In this document: piece after piece, positions 34,870-43,850 of the stretch | Numbering within the stretch: position 1 is the stretch's first letter | Layout of the letters: each line of letters opens with the position of its first letter | DNA from: DASYPQ01 sp036006425 | GTDB taxonomy: Bacteria; Planctomycetota; UBA1135; GCA-002686595 | Length of the DNA: 64,000 nt | Assembly: GCA_036006425.1 (NCBI GenBank) | Contig: DASYPQ010000005.1 | Location: 124,001 to 188,000 of the forward strand | Direction: 5' to 3' | The notes under the pieces: generated by a model | The model's database searches: none | What the model saw: the letters and a program-made list of their open reading frames with translations, nothing else | What the model was told of the DNA's origin: nothing | Position numbers and translations under genes: made by a program

Positions 34870-36639
34870 ATGCAGGAGGCCAAGGCCGCTCCGCAGGTCG
34901 CGGGGCCCTTCCCGCTTTCCACTCTTCGTCACTCGGTCAGCCACTTGATGGCGTCCGCGGTCGCGAAGCTCTACCCGGGTGTCCAGTTCGGCTTCGGGCC
35001 GGCGATCGAGCACGGGTTCTACTACGACTTCGATCTCAAGGATCCGCTCACCGACGCGGACCTGCGCAAGATCGAGAAGGAGATGGAGCGCATCGCGAAG
35101 CGCTCTCCCGAGATCAAGTGCATCGAGGTCTCGCGCGACGAAGCGCGCGCGCGCCTCTCGGGCGCCGGCCAGACCTACAAGGTCGAAGCCGTCGACCTGA
35201 TCCCCGAAGGCGAGAAGATCACGTTCTACCGCCACGGCGACTGGGAGGACCTCTGCGAAGGCCCGCACGTCGACCGCCTCGACCGCGGCTTCCACTTCAA
35301 GCTCCTCTCCATCGCCGGCGCGTACTGGCGCGGCGACGAGAAGCGTCCGATGCTCCAGCGCGTCTACGGCACCGCGTTCTGGAAGAAGGACGAGCTCGAA
35401 GCGCACCTGAAGTGGCTCGAGGACGTCAAGGAACGCGACCACCGCAAGATCGGCGCAGACCTCGACCTCTTCAGCACGCACGGCGAAGTCGGCGGCGGCT
35501 TCATCTTCTGGCATCCGAACCTCGCCGCGGTGCGCCGCGCGATCGAGGAGTTCTGGTGGGAGATCCACACCCGCGCCGGCTACAAGCCCGTGTACACGCC
35601 GCACGTCGCGCGCGAGACGCTCTTCGAGGTCTCCGGTCACCTCCAGAACTACGGCGACCTCATGTACGCGCCGATGGAGATCGAGGATCTGCCGTACCGG
35701 GTGAAGCCGATGAACTGCCCCGGTCACATCATGATCTACAAGAACCGCGGCCGCTCCTACCGCGAGCTCCCGCTGCGCTGGGCCGAGCTCGGCACCGTCT
35801 ACCGCTACGAACGTTCCGGCGTTCTCCACGGCATGCTCCGCGTCCGCGGCTTCACCCAGGACGACGCGCACATCTTCTGCACCCGCGAGCAGCTCGCCGA
35901 CGAGATCGCCGGCGTCTGCAAGCTCGTGCACACGATCCTCTCGACCTTCGGCTTCGAGTACACCGCGTACCTCGCGACCCGGCCGAAGGAGAAGTCGATC
36001 GGCGACGAGGAAGTGTGGGCGATGGCGACCGACGCGCTCGAACGAGCTGCGGCCGGCGTCGGCATGAAGCTCGAGCTCGACGAGGGCGGCGGCGCGTTCT
36101 ACGGGCCGAAGATCGACTACAAGGTCCGCGACGCGCTCGGGCGCGAGTGGCAGAACTCGACGATCCAGTGCGACTTCAACCTCCCCGAAAGGTTCGATCT
36201 GCACTTCACCGACGCCGACGGGAAGATGAAGCGGCCGATCATGGTCCACCGCGCGATCCTCGGCAGCATGGAGCGCTTCGTCGGCACGTTGATCGAGCAC
36301 TTCGGCGGCAAGTTCCCGTTCTGGTGCGCGCCGACGCAGGTCGCCTTGATCCCGATCCGCGAGCAGCACGCGGAGTACTGCCGGAGTCTCGAGCGCGAGC
36401 TCGAGCAGGATCTCTTCCGCGTCCAGGCGATGGTCGATCCGGGCCACATGAAGGCGAAGATCAAGACCGCGGAGCACGAGAAGATCCCGTTCATGCTGAT
36501 CGCGGGCGACCGCGAAGCGGCGGAGCGGACGGTCACGGTGCGCCGGCGGCACACGCAGGAGCAGGAGACCGTGCCGTTCGAGACGTTCCTCGAGCTCGCG
36601 CGGAAGCTCCGGACCGAGCGCTCGCTGACGCTCGCGTGA
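34870..36639 (+). CDS. thrS: Threonyl-tRNA synthetase lacking the TGS domain
   Basis: 589 aa. Charges tRNA-Thr. It begins directly with the editing domain (LRHSVSHLMASAV, the HxxxH motif; later DLCEGPHVD), continues with the class II core (KPMNCPGHIMIYKN with the zinc Cys, VYRYERSGVLHGMLRVRGFT as motif 2, MVHRAILGSMERFVG as motif 3) and ends with the anticodon-binding domain. Most bacterial ThrRS are about 640 aa with an N-terminal TGS domain, absent here. The ATG at 34870 has AAAGGAG nine bases upstream, and no similarity is seen upstream. Its stop overlaps the macro-domain gene. Confidence 0.95.
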   Translation: MQEAKAAPQVAGPFPLSTLRHSVSHLMASAVAKLYPGVQFGFGPAIEHGFYYDFDLKDPLTDADLRKIEKEMERIAKRSPEIKCIEVSRDEARARLSGAGQTYKVEAVDLIPEGEKITFYRHGDWEDLCEGPHVDRLDRGFHFKLLSIAGAYWRGDEKRPMLQRVYGTAFWKKDELEAHLKWLEDVKERDHRKIGADLDLFSTHGEVGGGFIFWHPNLAAVRRAIEEFWWEIHTRAGYKPVYTPHVARETLFEVSGHLQNYGDLMYAPMEIEDLPYRVKPMNCPGHIMIYKNRGRSYRELPLRWAELGTVYRYERSGVLHGMLRVRGFTQDDAHIFCTREQLADEIAGVCKLVHTILSTFGFEYTAYLATRPKEKSIGDEEVWAMATDALERAAAGVGMKLELDEGGGAFYGPKIDYKVRDALGREWQNSTIQCDFNLPERFDLHFTDADGKMKRPIMVHRAILGSMERFVGTLIEHFGGKFPFWCAPTQVALIPIREQHAEYCRSLERELEQDLFRVQAMVDPGHMKAKIKTAEHEKIPFMLIAGDREAAERTVTVRRRHTQEQETVPFETFLELARKLRTERSLTLA

Positions 36640-37169
36640 ACCCCTTCGACCGCATCGGGTGCGCGCTCGGCGATCTCACCGCCGAGCGCGTCGATGCGAT
36701 CGTGAACGCCGCGAACGAGACGCTGCGCGGAGGAGGCGGCGTCGACGGCGCGATCCACCGCGCGGCGGGGCCAGGGCTGCTCGAGGAGTGCGTCCGACTG
36801 CATCCCGAGGGTTGCCCGACCGGAGACGTCCGCGTCACCGCGGGCTTCGGGCTCCCGGCGCGCTTCGTGATCCACGCCGTCGGCCCGGTGTACCGCGGCG
36901 GCGCGAGCGGCGAGGCGGAGCTGCTCGCGCGTTGCCACCGGCGCGCGCTGGAGGTCGCCGCGGAGCTCGGCCTCGCGACGATCGCGTTCCCGGCGATCTC
37001 GTGCGGCGCCTACGGCTACCCGTGGTCGGAAGCCGCACCGATCGCTCTCGCCGCGACGGCGGCGACCCTGCGCGAACGCCCCGCGATCCAGCGCGTCCGC
37101 TTCGTCCTCGCGTCGGTCGAGATCCGCCGCACCTTCGACGATGCACGGACGCGTCTCGCTGCGAGTTGA
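36636..37169 (+). CDS. Macro-domain protein (ADP-ribose/O-acetyl-ADP-ribose hydrolase-like)
   Basis: 177 aa, a single macro domain. NAANETLRGGGGVDGAIHRA is the ADP-ribose-binding and catalytic loop; FPAISCGAYGYPW is the second loop. YmdB-type enzymes deacetylate O-acetyl-ADP-ribose or remove ADP-ribose from proteins or nucleic acids. GTG start overlaps the thrS stop (GTGA), so the two genes are translationally coupled. Confidence 0.92.
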   Translation: MNPFDRIGCALGDLTAERVDAIVNAANETLRGGGGVDGAIHRAAGPGLLEECVRLHPEGCPTGDVRVTAGFGLPARFVIHAVGPVYRGGASGEAELLARCHRRALEVAAELGLATIAFPAISCGAYGYPWSEAAPIALAATAATLRERPAIQRVRFVLASVEIRRTFDDARTRLAAS

Positions 37170-37240
37170 AATGAAAACGAAAAACGGGCGTACTGCGCGC
37201 CTCGTCTTCCCGGCGACCTTCCAGACAGGGGCCCGCGATC

Positions 37241-38107
37241 ATGGAATTCAACAAGGCGTTCGACCCGATCCGCGCGTTGCAGGCCTCGTGGAAGGCGCTC
37301 GCGCAAGCCCCGCTCCCGCTGCTCGTTGGCGGCGTGCTCCTCTGCCTCACGGACGGCGGCGGGGGAGGAGGCGGCGGTCGCTTCTCCTCGTTCGAGCACC
37401 ACAACGGCGGCATGCGCTGGGAGGACGTCCGCCCGTTCGTGCTTCCGGTCATCGTCTTCTGCGGATGCGTCGGGATCGCGCTGTTCTTGTTCTCGTCGTG
37501 GATCCGGGTCGGGTTCGCGAACGCGGTCGAGAGCGCGCTGCGCACCGGGCACGCCACAGTCGGGCAGGTGTTCGACGCGAAGGGGCGTTTCGGCAATCAG
37601 GTGCTCTCGAGACTGCTCACCTTCGTGATCAACATCGTCTGCGCGCTGCCCTTCTTCGCCCTCGTGGTCGTGATCGGGATCGTCACGAAGGGTTTCGAGC
37701 GCCACGAGGAGCTGATGCTCGTCCTGATTCCGGGCGGCCTGATCTGGCTTCCGTTCTTCTTGTACGTCGTCCTCGGCATCTCGCTCGCCGATCAGGCCGT
37801 GTCGCTCGAGGGCGCGCAGCCCGTCGACTCGCTCAAGCGCTCGTGGTCGCTCGTGTCCGGGCACCGCTGGATGCTGCTCCTCTACTACATCGTGGGGGTC
37901 GTGTTCACGCTGGTCGGATTCTGTGCCTGCTGCATCGGCGTGTTCTTCACTGGCTCGCTCGTGCAGATCGCGAAGAGCGAGAGCTACCTCGCGCTCGTCA
38001 AGGGCACCGAGCGCCCGGGCTGGTGGATCGAGAAGGGCTTCGCCGCGGCTCCCGCGCCGGAAGGGTGGGGGACGCCGCCGCCGGTTCCGCCGATTCCGAG
38101 CGCCTGA
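37241..38107 (+). CDS. Multi-pass membrane protein of unknown function
   Basis: 288 aa with about six membrane segments (PLPLLVGGVLLCL; FVLPVIVFCGCVGIALFLF; LLTFVINIVCALPFFALVVV; LIPGGLIWLPFFLYVVL; MLLLYYIVGVVFTLVGF). The pattern of membrane pairs separated by a SLKRSWSLVSGHRWMLLL amphipathic segment resembles the DUF975/glycerophosphodiesterase-membrane-domain group. A run of eight Gly follows the first helix, and the tail is Pro-rich. The role is unknown; the fold is associated with membrane proteins that lack catalytic motifs. Confidence 0.6.
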   Translation: MEFNKAFDPIRALQASWKALAQAPLPLLVGGVLLCLTDGGGGGGGGRFSSFEHHNGGMRWEDVRPFVLPVIVFCGCVGIALFLFSSWIRVGFANAVESALRTGHATVGQVFDAKGRFGNQVLSRLLTFVINIVCALPFFALVVVIGIVTKGFERHEELMLVLIPGGLIWLPFFLYVVLGISLADQAVSLEGAQPVDSLKRSWSLVSGHRWMLLLYYIVGVVFTLVGFCACCIGVFFTGSLVQIAKSESYLALVKGTERPGWWIEKGFAAAPAPEGWGTPPPVPPIPSA

Positions 38108-38108
38108 A

Positions 38109-38681
38109 TCAGTGCAGCATCGTGGTGCGCTCGTCGCCGCCCTCTTCGGACGGCGGGTAGAGCTGGGAGGGTCGCGGCGGAATCTCCGCGTCCCGCTGCA
38201 CGCGGACGACGATGCGCAGGACGTGCGTCGTCCGCGCCGGCACCGGCTCGAGCTCGATCGTCGCCCGCGCGCCGAGCACCGGCTGGCGGAAGCGCATCTC
38301 GAGGCGGCGCGCGAGCTCCTGATGGCGCCGCGCCACGCGCCCCGCGACGAGGCGACCGAGCCGTTGATGGAGTCGGGGAAGCGCGTAGGCGTCCTTGGAG
38401 GCCTCCGCGAGCGCCCTCTCGACGAGCCAGTACGCGAGCGCGGAGACGCTGCCGAGCAGGGTGACGCCGCCCTCCTCGGCGCGTTCGACGACCACGGTCT
38501 CTCCGGAATGATTGCGGATGCGATGGCGGCACGCGTCGCGGACGATCGGCGGGACGAGGTCCGACACCGATTCGAGGATCTCGTCGAGCTCCTCGATCTC
38601 CGCCGCGTGGATCTCCTCCTCGACGATCCGCAGCGGCTCGAGCAGGAAAACGGCCGGGAATCGTTCCGCTCCGACGAGCAC
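38109..38681 (-). CDS. Unassigned protein at the end of the Ole cluster
   Basis: 190 aa from a GTG at 38681. Rich in Glu, Arg and Leu; the first half is helical and acidic (IVEEEIHAAEIEELDEILES) and the second half has alternating hydrophobic strands (ATIELEPVPARTTHVLRIVV). No signal peptide or family match. It lies 54 bp downstream of oleD in the same direction and may be cotranscribed. A role in the pathway cannot be inferred. Confidence 0.5.
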   Translation of the reverse strand: MLVGAERFPAVFLLEPLRIVEEEIHAAEIEELDEILESVSDLVPPIVRDACRHRIRNHSGETVVVERAEEGGVTLLGSVSALAYWLVERALAEASKDAYALPRLHQRLGRLVAGRVARRHQELARRLEMRFRQPVLGARATIELEPVPARTTHVLRIVVRVQRDAEIPPRPSQLYPPSEEGGDERTTMLH

Positions 38682-38735
38682 GAGCTCGAACAGGATGTCC
38701 GGCGGGAATACCGACGCGGGTTCGATCGATCCAGC

Positions 38736-39731
38736 TTAGCCGAAGTGCCCGCGCGCCGACGCGAGCGCCCGCGCCATCTCTCCGGCGCGCAGACCTTCCA
38801 CGTAGGGAAACGCGCGCATCGTCGGTCCCATGTCGTAGCTGTGCGAACGCGCGAGCTCGAGCGCGAGGAAGCGCGTCATCGGCGGTTCGCCTCGCCGTCC
38901 GCCGACGCGCCAGAGCATTTCCATCGCCGCTCCAGCCGCGTACGCGACTGCGAGCGGGACCCGGCGCGTCGGGCGCGGGACGCCGAGCGCTTCGAGCACG
39001 TCGCCGATCCAGGTCCAGAGGACGACCGGCTCCGACTGCGACACGAAGTACGCCTTCCCCGCGTGCGGCGCGCGCCCGTGCAGCGCGTCGGCCGCGGCGA
39101 GATGCGCCGCCACCGCGTTCCCGATCCATGTGAGCGACACTTCGTTCTTCCCGTCGCCGACGATCGCGAGCTTGCCCGCGCGCGCCCGCGCGACGAGCCG
39201 CGGGAGGAGGTGCGGATCGTCCGGCCCGACGATCAAGTGCGGCCGCAGCGCCACCGTGGCGAGCCCGTCCTCTCCGTTCGCGGCGAGGACGCGCCGCTCC
39301 GCGTCGACCTTCGTGCGCGGATACTCCGCGAGGAAGCTCCGCGCGTACGGCAAGCCGTTCCCGGCCATCACGTGGTCCTTGCCGTCGAAGCAGACGCTCG
39401 GGCTGCTCGTGAAGACGAGGCGCCCGACTCTCGCCGCCCGACATGCGTCGATCACGTTCTGCGTTCCGTCGACGTTCGTCCTCCGGAACTCCGCGGCATC
39501 GCCCCAGATCCCGGCCTTCGCCGCGACGTGGAACACGACGTCGACGCCGGCGCACGCGCGCGCCAGCACCTCGCGGTCGGCGAGGTCGCCGCGCACGCAG
39601 GTCGCGCCCCGCGCCTCGAGCTCCGCGTGCGCGCCGCGCGAATACGAGACGACGTCGTCGCCGCGCGCGCGCAGGGCAGCCACGAGATGTCGCCCGAGGA
39701 ATCCTCCGCCCCCGGTGACGAGCGCCCTCAC
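38736..39731 (-). CDS. oleD: OleD-like NAD(P)H-dependent 2-alkyl-3-ketoalkanoate reductase
   Basis: 331 aa. In head-to-head olefin synthesis OleD reduces the beta-keto acid made by OleA to a beta-hydroxy acid. It is an extended SDR of the 3-beta-HSD type: VTGGGGFLGRHLV (Rossmann Gly motif) and FTSSPSVCFDG with the downstream YPRTK active-site Tyr/Lys. GTG at 39731 overlaps the oleC stop (GTGA) and has GGAGGAG eight bases upstream; a GTG seven codons earlier is less likely. The assignment rests on its position after oleB and oleC plus the SDR subtype. Confidence 0.82.
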   Translation of the reverse strand: MRALVTGGGGFLGRHLVAALRARGDDVVSYSRGAHAELEARGATCVRGDLADREVLARACAGVDVVFHVAAKAGIWGDAAEFRRTNVDGTQNVIDACRAARVGRLVFTSSPSVCFDGKDHVMAGNGLPYARSFLAEYPRTKVDAERRVLAANGEDGLATVALRPHLIVGPDDPHLLPRLVARARAGKLAIVGDGKNEVSLTWIGNAVAAHLAAADALHGRAPHAGKAYFVSQSEPVVLWTWIGDVLEALGVPRPTRRVPLAVAYAAGAAMEMLWRVGGRRGEPPMTRFLALELARSHSYDMGPTMRAFPYVEGLRAGEMARALASARGHFG

Positions 39732-41389
39732 GCGAGCTGCTCCTCCGCCCACTTCTTCAGCTCTTCGCTCCGGATCTTCGCGTTGTGCCGCGCATCGACC
39801 GGGAGCTCGCTCTTGAACAGCACCGCGGTCAGCGTCTCGGGCGCGCGCGGCAGCGATTCGGGCAGGCGCTGCGAGAGCAGCGCCGTCATCTCGCCCGCGA
39901 ACTGGTCCCGCGCGAGCGTCCCGCGCGGCATCGCGCCCGGGATCGGCTCGACGACGAGCGTCGGGCGCTCGTTCCCCTTCGGTCCGACGCCGACGAGCGC
40001 CGTCCGCGCGACGCGCGGGTGCCGGTTGAGCACGTTCTCCGCCGGGACGGGCATCAGCACGCCCTGCGCCGTCTCGAGGCGGTGGGACTTGCGCCCGCAG
40101 AACCAGAGCAGCCCTTCCTCGTCGAAGTACCCGACGTCACCCGTCCGATGCCAGACCGAGTCGCCGTCGGGGATCTTCGCGCGCTCGTTCGCGGCGCCGT
40201 TCGCCGCGTACTCCCGCGTCACGACCGGTCCGCGCGCGCAGATCTCGCCGAGTGCCCCGCGCGGGAGACGCAGCTCCTGCGTCCACACGCCGATCGGTTC
40301 GTCGCGGACCGGGATGATCGCGATCTCGACGCCCGGAGCGACGCGACCGATGCAGCTCCCGGAGCCGCCTTCGGCGCGCGAACGGCGCGCGAGGATGTCC
40401 GCGCCCGAGATCGAGGCGAGCGGCAGGCACTCCGTCGCGCCGTAGGGCGTGTGGACGTCGGCACCGGGGACGAGCATCGTGCGCAGCGCCTCGACGAGCG
40501 CCGGACGCACGGGGGCTCCGGCGACGAGCACGCGGCGCAGGTGAGGCAGCCTCGCTCCGCGCAGGGCACACCAGGGTGCGACCCGGCTCCAGATCGCGGG
40601 GGAGCCGAACGTCGTCGTCGCGGCGTGCTCGGCCGCGGCGAGCACGATGCGCTCGGGATCGCACGTCGAGGGCCGCAGGAAGTCCATGTCGGGGAAGACA
40701 CTCGTCATCCCGAACGCGGGCCCGAACAGCGCGAACGCGGGGAAGCAGGCGAGGTCGACTTCGCCTTCGGCGAAGCCGTACAGGGAGCCGAGCGCCTTGA
40801 CCTGCGCGTCGAAGGTGCCGTGCGTGTAGACGACGCCTTTCGCGGGACCGGTGCTGCCGGACGTGAACAGGACCGCCGCTTCGTCGGCCGCGAGCACGGC
40901 TTCGGGCGTCGCGGAACGCGGCGAGCTGCGTTCGAGGCGCGCGAGCGTCGGCTTCGCGCCGAACCAGCTCCTCCCGACGACGACGCGGACGGCGATCGAC
41001 GGCACGGCGCGCCGCGAGAGTCCGAGGAGCGCGTGCGCCGCGGGGATGCCGATCAACGCCCGCGGAGCGACGCTCGCGAGGCAGCGTCCGACCGCGCGGC
41101 GGCCCATCCCGGGGTCGACGATCACCGGCGATGCGCCGAGCGAGAAGAGCGCGTAGACGATGGCGACGAGGTCGGCTCCGGGGCGGACGAAGACCGCCGC
41201 GCGATCGCCGCGCGCGAGTCCCGCCTCCGCCAGGCCGGCGGCGATCCGCCGCGAACGGTCGGCGAGCTCCGCGTAGCTCGTCCTCTTCCAGGCGTGCGAG
41301 CCCCGGTTCGCGTCCGGCTCGATCACGGCGGCGAGGTCGGGGCGCGCCGCGGCCGTGCGCGCGAGGTGGAAAGCGACGTTGGCGCTCAC
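39728..41389 (-). CDS. oleC: OleC-like beta-lactone synthetase
   Basis: 553 aa. An AMP-dependent synthetase-superfamily enzyme that converts the OleD product to a beta-lactone using ATP. The adenylation P-loop is VLFTSGSTGPAKGVVYTHG; HTPYGATECLP is motif A5; WHRTGDVGYFDEEGLLWFCG is motif A7/A8; the C-terminal lysine segment is HNAKIRSEELKKW. OleC proteins share the C-terminal GRKSHR and PVDARHNAKIRRE features seen here (GRKSHRLET; ELPVDARHNAKI). GTG start overlaps the oleB stop. Confidence 0.88.
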   Translation of the reverse strand: MSANVAFHLARTAAARPDLAAVIEPDANRGSHAWKRTSYAELADRSRRIAAGLAEAGLARGDRAAVFVRPGADLVAIVYALFSLGASPVIVDPGMGRRAVGRCLASVAPRALIGIPAAHALLGLSRRAVPSIAVRVVVGRSWFGAKPTLARLERSSPRSATPEAVLAADEAAVLFTSGSTGPAKGVVYTHGTFDAQVKALGSLYGFAEGEVDLACFPAFALFGPAFGMTSVFPDMDFLRPSTCDPERIVLAAAEHAATTTFGSPAIWSRVAPWCALRGARLPHLRRVLVAGAPVRPALVEALRTMLVPGADVHTPYGATECLPLASISGADILARRSRAEGGSGSCIGRVAPGVEIAIIPVRDEPIGVWTQELRLPRGALGEICARGPVVTREYAANGAANERAKIPDGDSVWHRTGDVGYFDEEGLLWFCGRKSHRLETAQGVLMPVPAENVLNRHPRVARTALVGVGPKGNERPTLVVEPIPGAMPRGTLARDQFAGEMTALLSQRLPESLPRAPETLTAVLFKSELPVDARHNAKIRSEELKKWAEEQLA

Positions 41390-42285
41390 GGGAGCGGATG
41401 GGCGTCGAGGAACGCCCGGAGGATCGCGGCGACTTCGGACGGAGCGTCTTCGAGGAGCCAGTGGCCCGCGCGCGCGAGAGGATGCACCTCCGCCGCCGGG
41501 AAGCGGCGTTGCCATTCCTCGCGGAACGCCGGGGTGAAGCAGAAGTCCCGCTCGCCCCACACGATGCAGGTCGGCAGTCCGGCGAAGCGCGGGAGCGCGG
41601 CGCCGATCGCCTCGATCTCGGCGTAGGACGGGTGCGCCGGCGTCAGCGGGATGTCGCGGACGAAGCGCGCGATCGCGACGCGGTGCGCGAAGCTGTCGTA
41701 CGGAAGCCCGAGCCCGCGCCGCGCGGTGTCGGAGAGGCGATGGGCGACGGCCATGCGCGGCGCCATCCCCGCGAACGCGTTCAAGCGGCGCACGAGGAAC
41801 GGCCCGAGCCCGGGAGTGCGGCACACGCGGATTCGGAGCGGACAGCGCGCGGACGGGAACGCGGCCGTGTTCATCACGACGAGGCGGGCGATGCGCTCGG
41901 GGTGACGGCGCGCGAAACCCATCCCGATCGGGCCGCCCCAGTCGTGGAGGACGAGGGTGATGCGCCGGAGATCGAGGGCCTCGACGAGGCGCTCGAGGTT
42001 CGCGATGTGGCCGGCGAGGTCGTAGCGCCAGTCCTGCGGCTTGTCCGAGAGACCGCAGCCGAGGTGGTCCGGCACGACGCAGCGGTGCGTCGGAGAGAGC
42101 GCCTGGATCAGGCTCCGGTAGTAGAAGGACCACGTCGGATTGCCGTGGAGCATGAGCAGCGCTCCGCCGTCGCTCCCGCGCGGCCCCTCGTCGAGGTAGT
42201 GCAGGCGACCCGCGCCGACGTCGAGGTAGCGCGCCTCGAACGGGTATTCGGCGCGCAGCGCGCCGTCAATCGCCGCGGGCGGCAT
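41386..42285 (-). CDS. oleB: OleB-like beta-lactone decarboxylase
   Basis: 299 aa. A haloalkane-dehalogenase-like alpha/beta hydrolase that opens the OleC beta-lactone to give the cis-olefin and CO2. LMLHGNPTWSFYYR is the oxyanion region, LVLHDWGGPIGMGFA holds the nucleophile D115, and AGHWLLEDAPSEV the catalytic His. The Asp nucleophile and the HGNPTWSF motif are those of OleB and haloalkane dehalogenases; gene context with oleC and oleD decides for OleB. ATG start, overlapping fabI by 20 bp. Confidence 0.85.
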   Translation of the reverse strand: MPPAAIDGALRAEYPFEARYLDVGAGRLHYLDEGPRGSDGGALLMLHGNPTWSFYYRSLIQALSPTHRCVVPDHLGCGLSDKPQDWRYDLAGHIANLERLVEALDLRRITLVLHDWGGPIGMGFARRHPERIARLVVMNTAAFPSARCPLRIRVCRTPGLGPFLVRRLNAFAGMAPRMAVAHRLSDTARRGLGLPYDSFAHRVAIARFVRDIPLTPAHPSYAEIEAIGAALPRFAGLPTCIVWGERDFCFTPAFREEWQRRFPAAEVHPLARAGHWLLEDAPSEVAAILRAFLDAHPLP

Positions 42286-43114
42286 CCGCGCCCTCCCGCA
42301 TCGCGCGCTCGACGAGGCCCTTGTCGAACCAGTTGACGCCCATGCCGGCGTCCATGACGAGCGTCTGCGCGTTGAAGCCCGTCGAACGCGGCGAGAGGAG
42401 GTAGAGCACCGCGTCGGCGACCTCGCCGGTCTCGAGCGCGCGCTTCCGCAGCGTCGCGGCTTCCGCGTACAGGTAGCTCTCGAGGTAGCCGGGGATGCCG
42501 GCGGACGACGCGGTCTTCAGCGGGCCAGCGCCGACCGCGTTGAAGCGCACGCCGGCCTCCGCGAAGCTCTTCGCGAGGAACACGATCGAGGAATCGAGCG
42601 CGGCCTTCACCGGCGCCATCGCGCCGTAGTTCTCGGCCGCCATGCGGGTCGAGGAGATCGAGATCGCGACGACAGACGCCTGCGGAGCGAACACGTCCTG
42701 GAGCGCGTTCGAAAGCGCCGCGAGCGAGAAGCACGAGACGTCGAGCGCGCGCAGGAAGTCCGCGCGCGCGGTCGCGTGGAACGGACGCGGGCCCTGCGAG
42801 TAGCTCGCGAACGCGATCGAGTGCACGAGCCCGTCGAGGCGGACGCCGCGGCGGGAGAGCTCGGCCGCGAGCGCGTCGATCTCGGGCTGCTTCTCGACGT
42901 CGCACACGAGGACGTCGCCGCGCCGCTCCTCGCCGAGCAGCTTGCCGACGTCGGCGCGGCGCTTCTCCGTGTGGACCGAGTAGATCGGCCGCGCGCCCGC
43001 TTCCTCGAGGCGCTTCCCGACGTGCCAGGCGACGCTCTTCTTGTTCGCGAGCCCGGCGACGAGCACGGTCTTGCCCGCGAGGCCGAGCCAGTCGCGCGGC
43101 GCGTCAGATCCCAC
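42266..43114 (-). CDS. fabI: FabI-type enoyl-ACP reductase
   Basis: 282 aa. Reduces trans-2-enoyl-ACP in chain elongation. VLVAGLANKKSVAWHVGKRL is the NAD(H)-binding start specific to FabI, LVHSIAFAS the second motif, and NYGAMAPVKAALDSS contains the Y-x6-K active site. The N-terminal stretch and AETA-like C-domain length suit the family. It sits between fabG and oleB in a dedicated cluster, so it may be a pathway-specific copy rather than the housekeeping enzyme. GTG start overlaps fabG by 11 bp. Confidence 0.88.
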   Translation of the reverse strand: MGSDAPRDWLGLAGKTVLVAGLANKKSVAWHVGKRLEEAGARPIYSVHTEKRRADVGKLLGEERRGDVLVCDVEKQPEIDALAAELSRRGVRLDGLVHSIAFASYSQGPRPFHATARADFLRALDVSCFSLAALSNALQDVFAPQASVVAISISSTRMAAENYGAMAPVKAALDSSIVFLAKSFAEAGVRFNAVGAGPLKTASSAGIPGYLESYLYAEAATLRKRALETGEVADAVLYLLSPRSTGFNAQTLVMDAGMGVNWFDKGLVERAMREGADAARGD

Positions 43115-43850
43115 CGGTCACCTCCAGCACGGCGCCGTTCACGTACGACGCTTCCCGCGCGCAGAGCGCGAGGATCGCCCAGGCGATCTCCGCGGGTTTG
43201 CCGTAGCGCCCGACGGGCACCATCGCGAGGTGGGACTTCCGCGTCTCCTCGCCGACGTCGGCGAGCAGCTCGGTCTCGACGAATCCGGGCGACACGCAGT
43301 TCGCGGTGATGCCCTTCCGCGCCACCTCGCGCGCGAGCGCGCGCATGAGGCCGACCTGGCCGGCCTTGCTCGCCGCGTAGTTCCCCTGCCCCGCGAATCC
43401 GTGGTGGCCGGAGGGGGAGGTGACGAACACGATCCGCCCGTACCGGCCGCGCATCATGCTCTGGACTGCGAACTTGCTCATGTAGAAGGAGCCCGAAAGG
43501 TTCGTGTCGAGCACGGTCTTCCAGTCCTCGACGCTCATCGTCCCGACGATCGCGTCGCGGCGGATCCCGGCGTTGTTGACGAGGATCTGGACGCCCGCTT
43601 CGACCTCGGCGTCGGTCTCGCGCCAGAACGCCTCGACGGCCGCGGCGTTCGCGACGTCGAGCCGGTGCAGCGAGAGCCGCTTCCCGTGGCGCGCGGCCGC
43701 GTCCTCGAACGCGCGCGCCGCCGCCTCGTCCTGGCGGTAGACCGCGCGGACGCTCGCTCCGGCCTCGAGCAGCGCGTGCGTCGTCGCGGCGCCGATCCCG
43801 CGCGTGCCGCCGGTGACGACGGCGGTCTGTCCCGCGAGATCGGGCTTCAC
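43104..43850 (-). CDS. fabG: FabG-type 3-oxoacyl-ACP reductase
   Basis: 248 aa. Classical SDR that reduces 3-oxoacyl-ACP with NADPH. TAVVTGGTRGIGAATTHAL is the cofactor motif, VNNAGIRRDA the NNAG motif, and S-x12-Y-x3-K is present (TSPSGHHGFAGQGNYAASK). GTG at 43850 overlaps the stop of the upstream CrtI-like gene (GTGA). Its place beside ketosynthase and ACP genes supports a fatty-acyl or polyene substrate. Confidence 0.9.
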   Translation of the reverse strand: MKPDLAGQTAVVTGGTRGIGAATTHALLEAGASVRAVYRQDEAAARAFEDAAARHGKRLSLHRLDVANAAAVEAFWRETDAEVEAGVQILVNNAGIRRDAIVGTMSVEDWKTVLDTNLSGSFYMSKFAVQSMMRGRYGRIVFVTSPSGHHGFAGQGNYAASKAGQVGLMRALAREVARKGITANCVSPGFVETELLADVGEETRKSHLAMVPVGRYGKPAEIAWAILALCAREASYVNGAVLEVTGGI

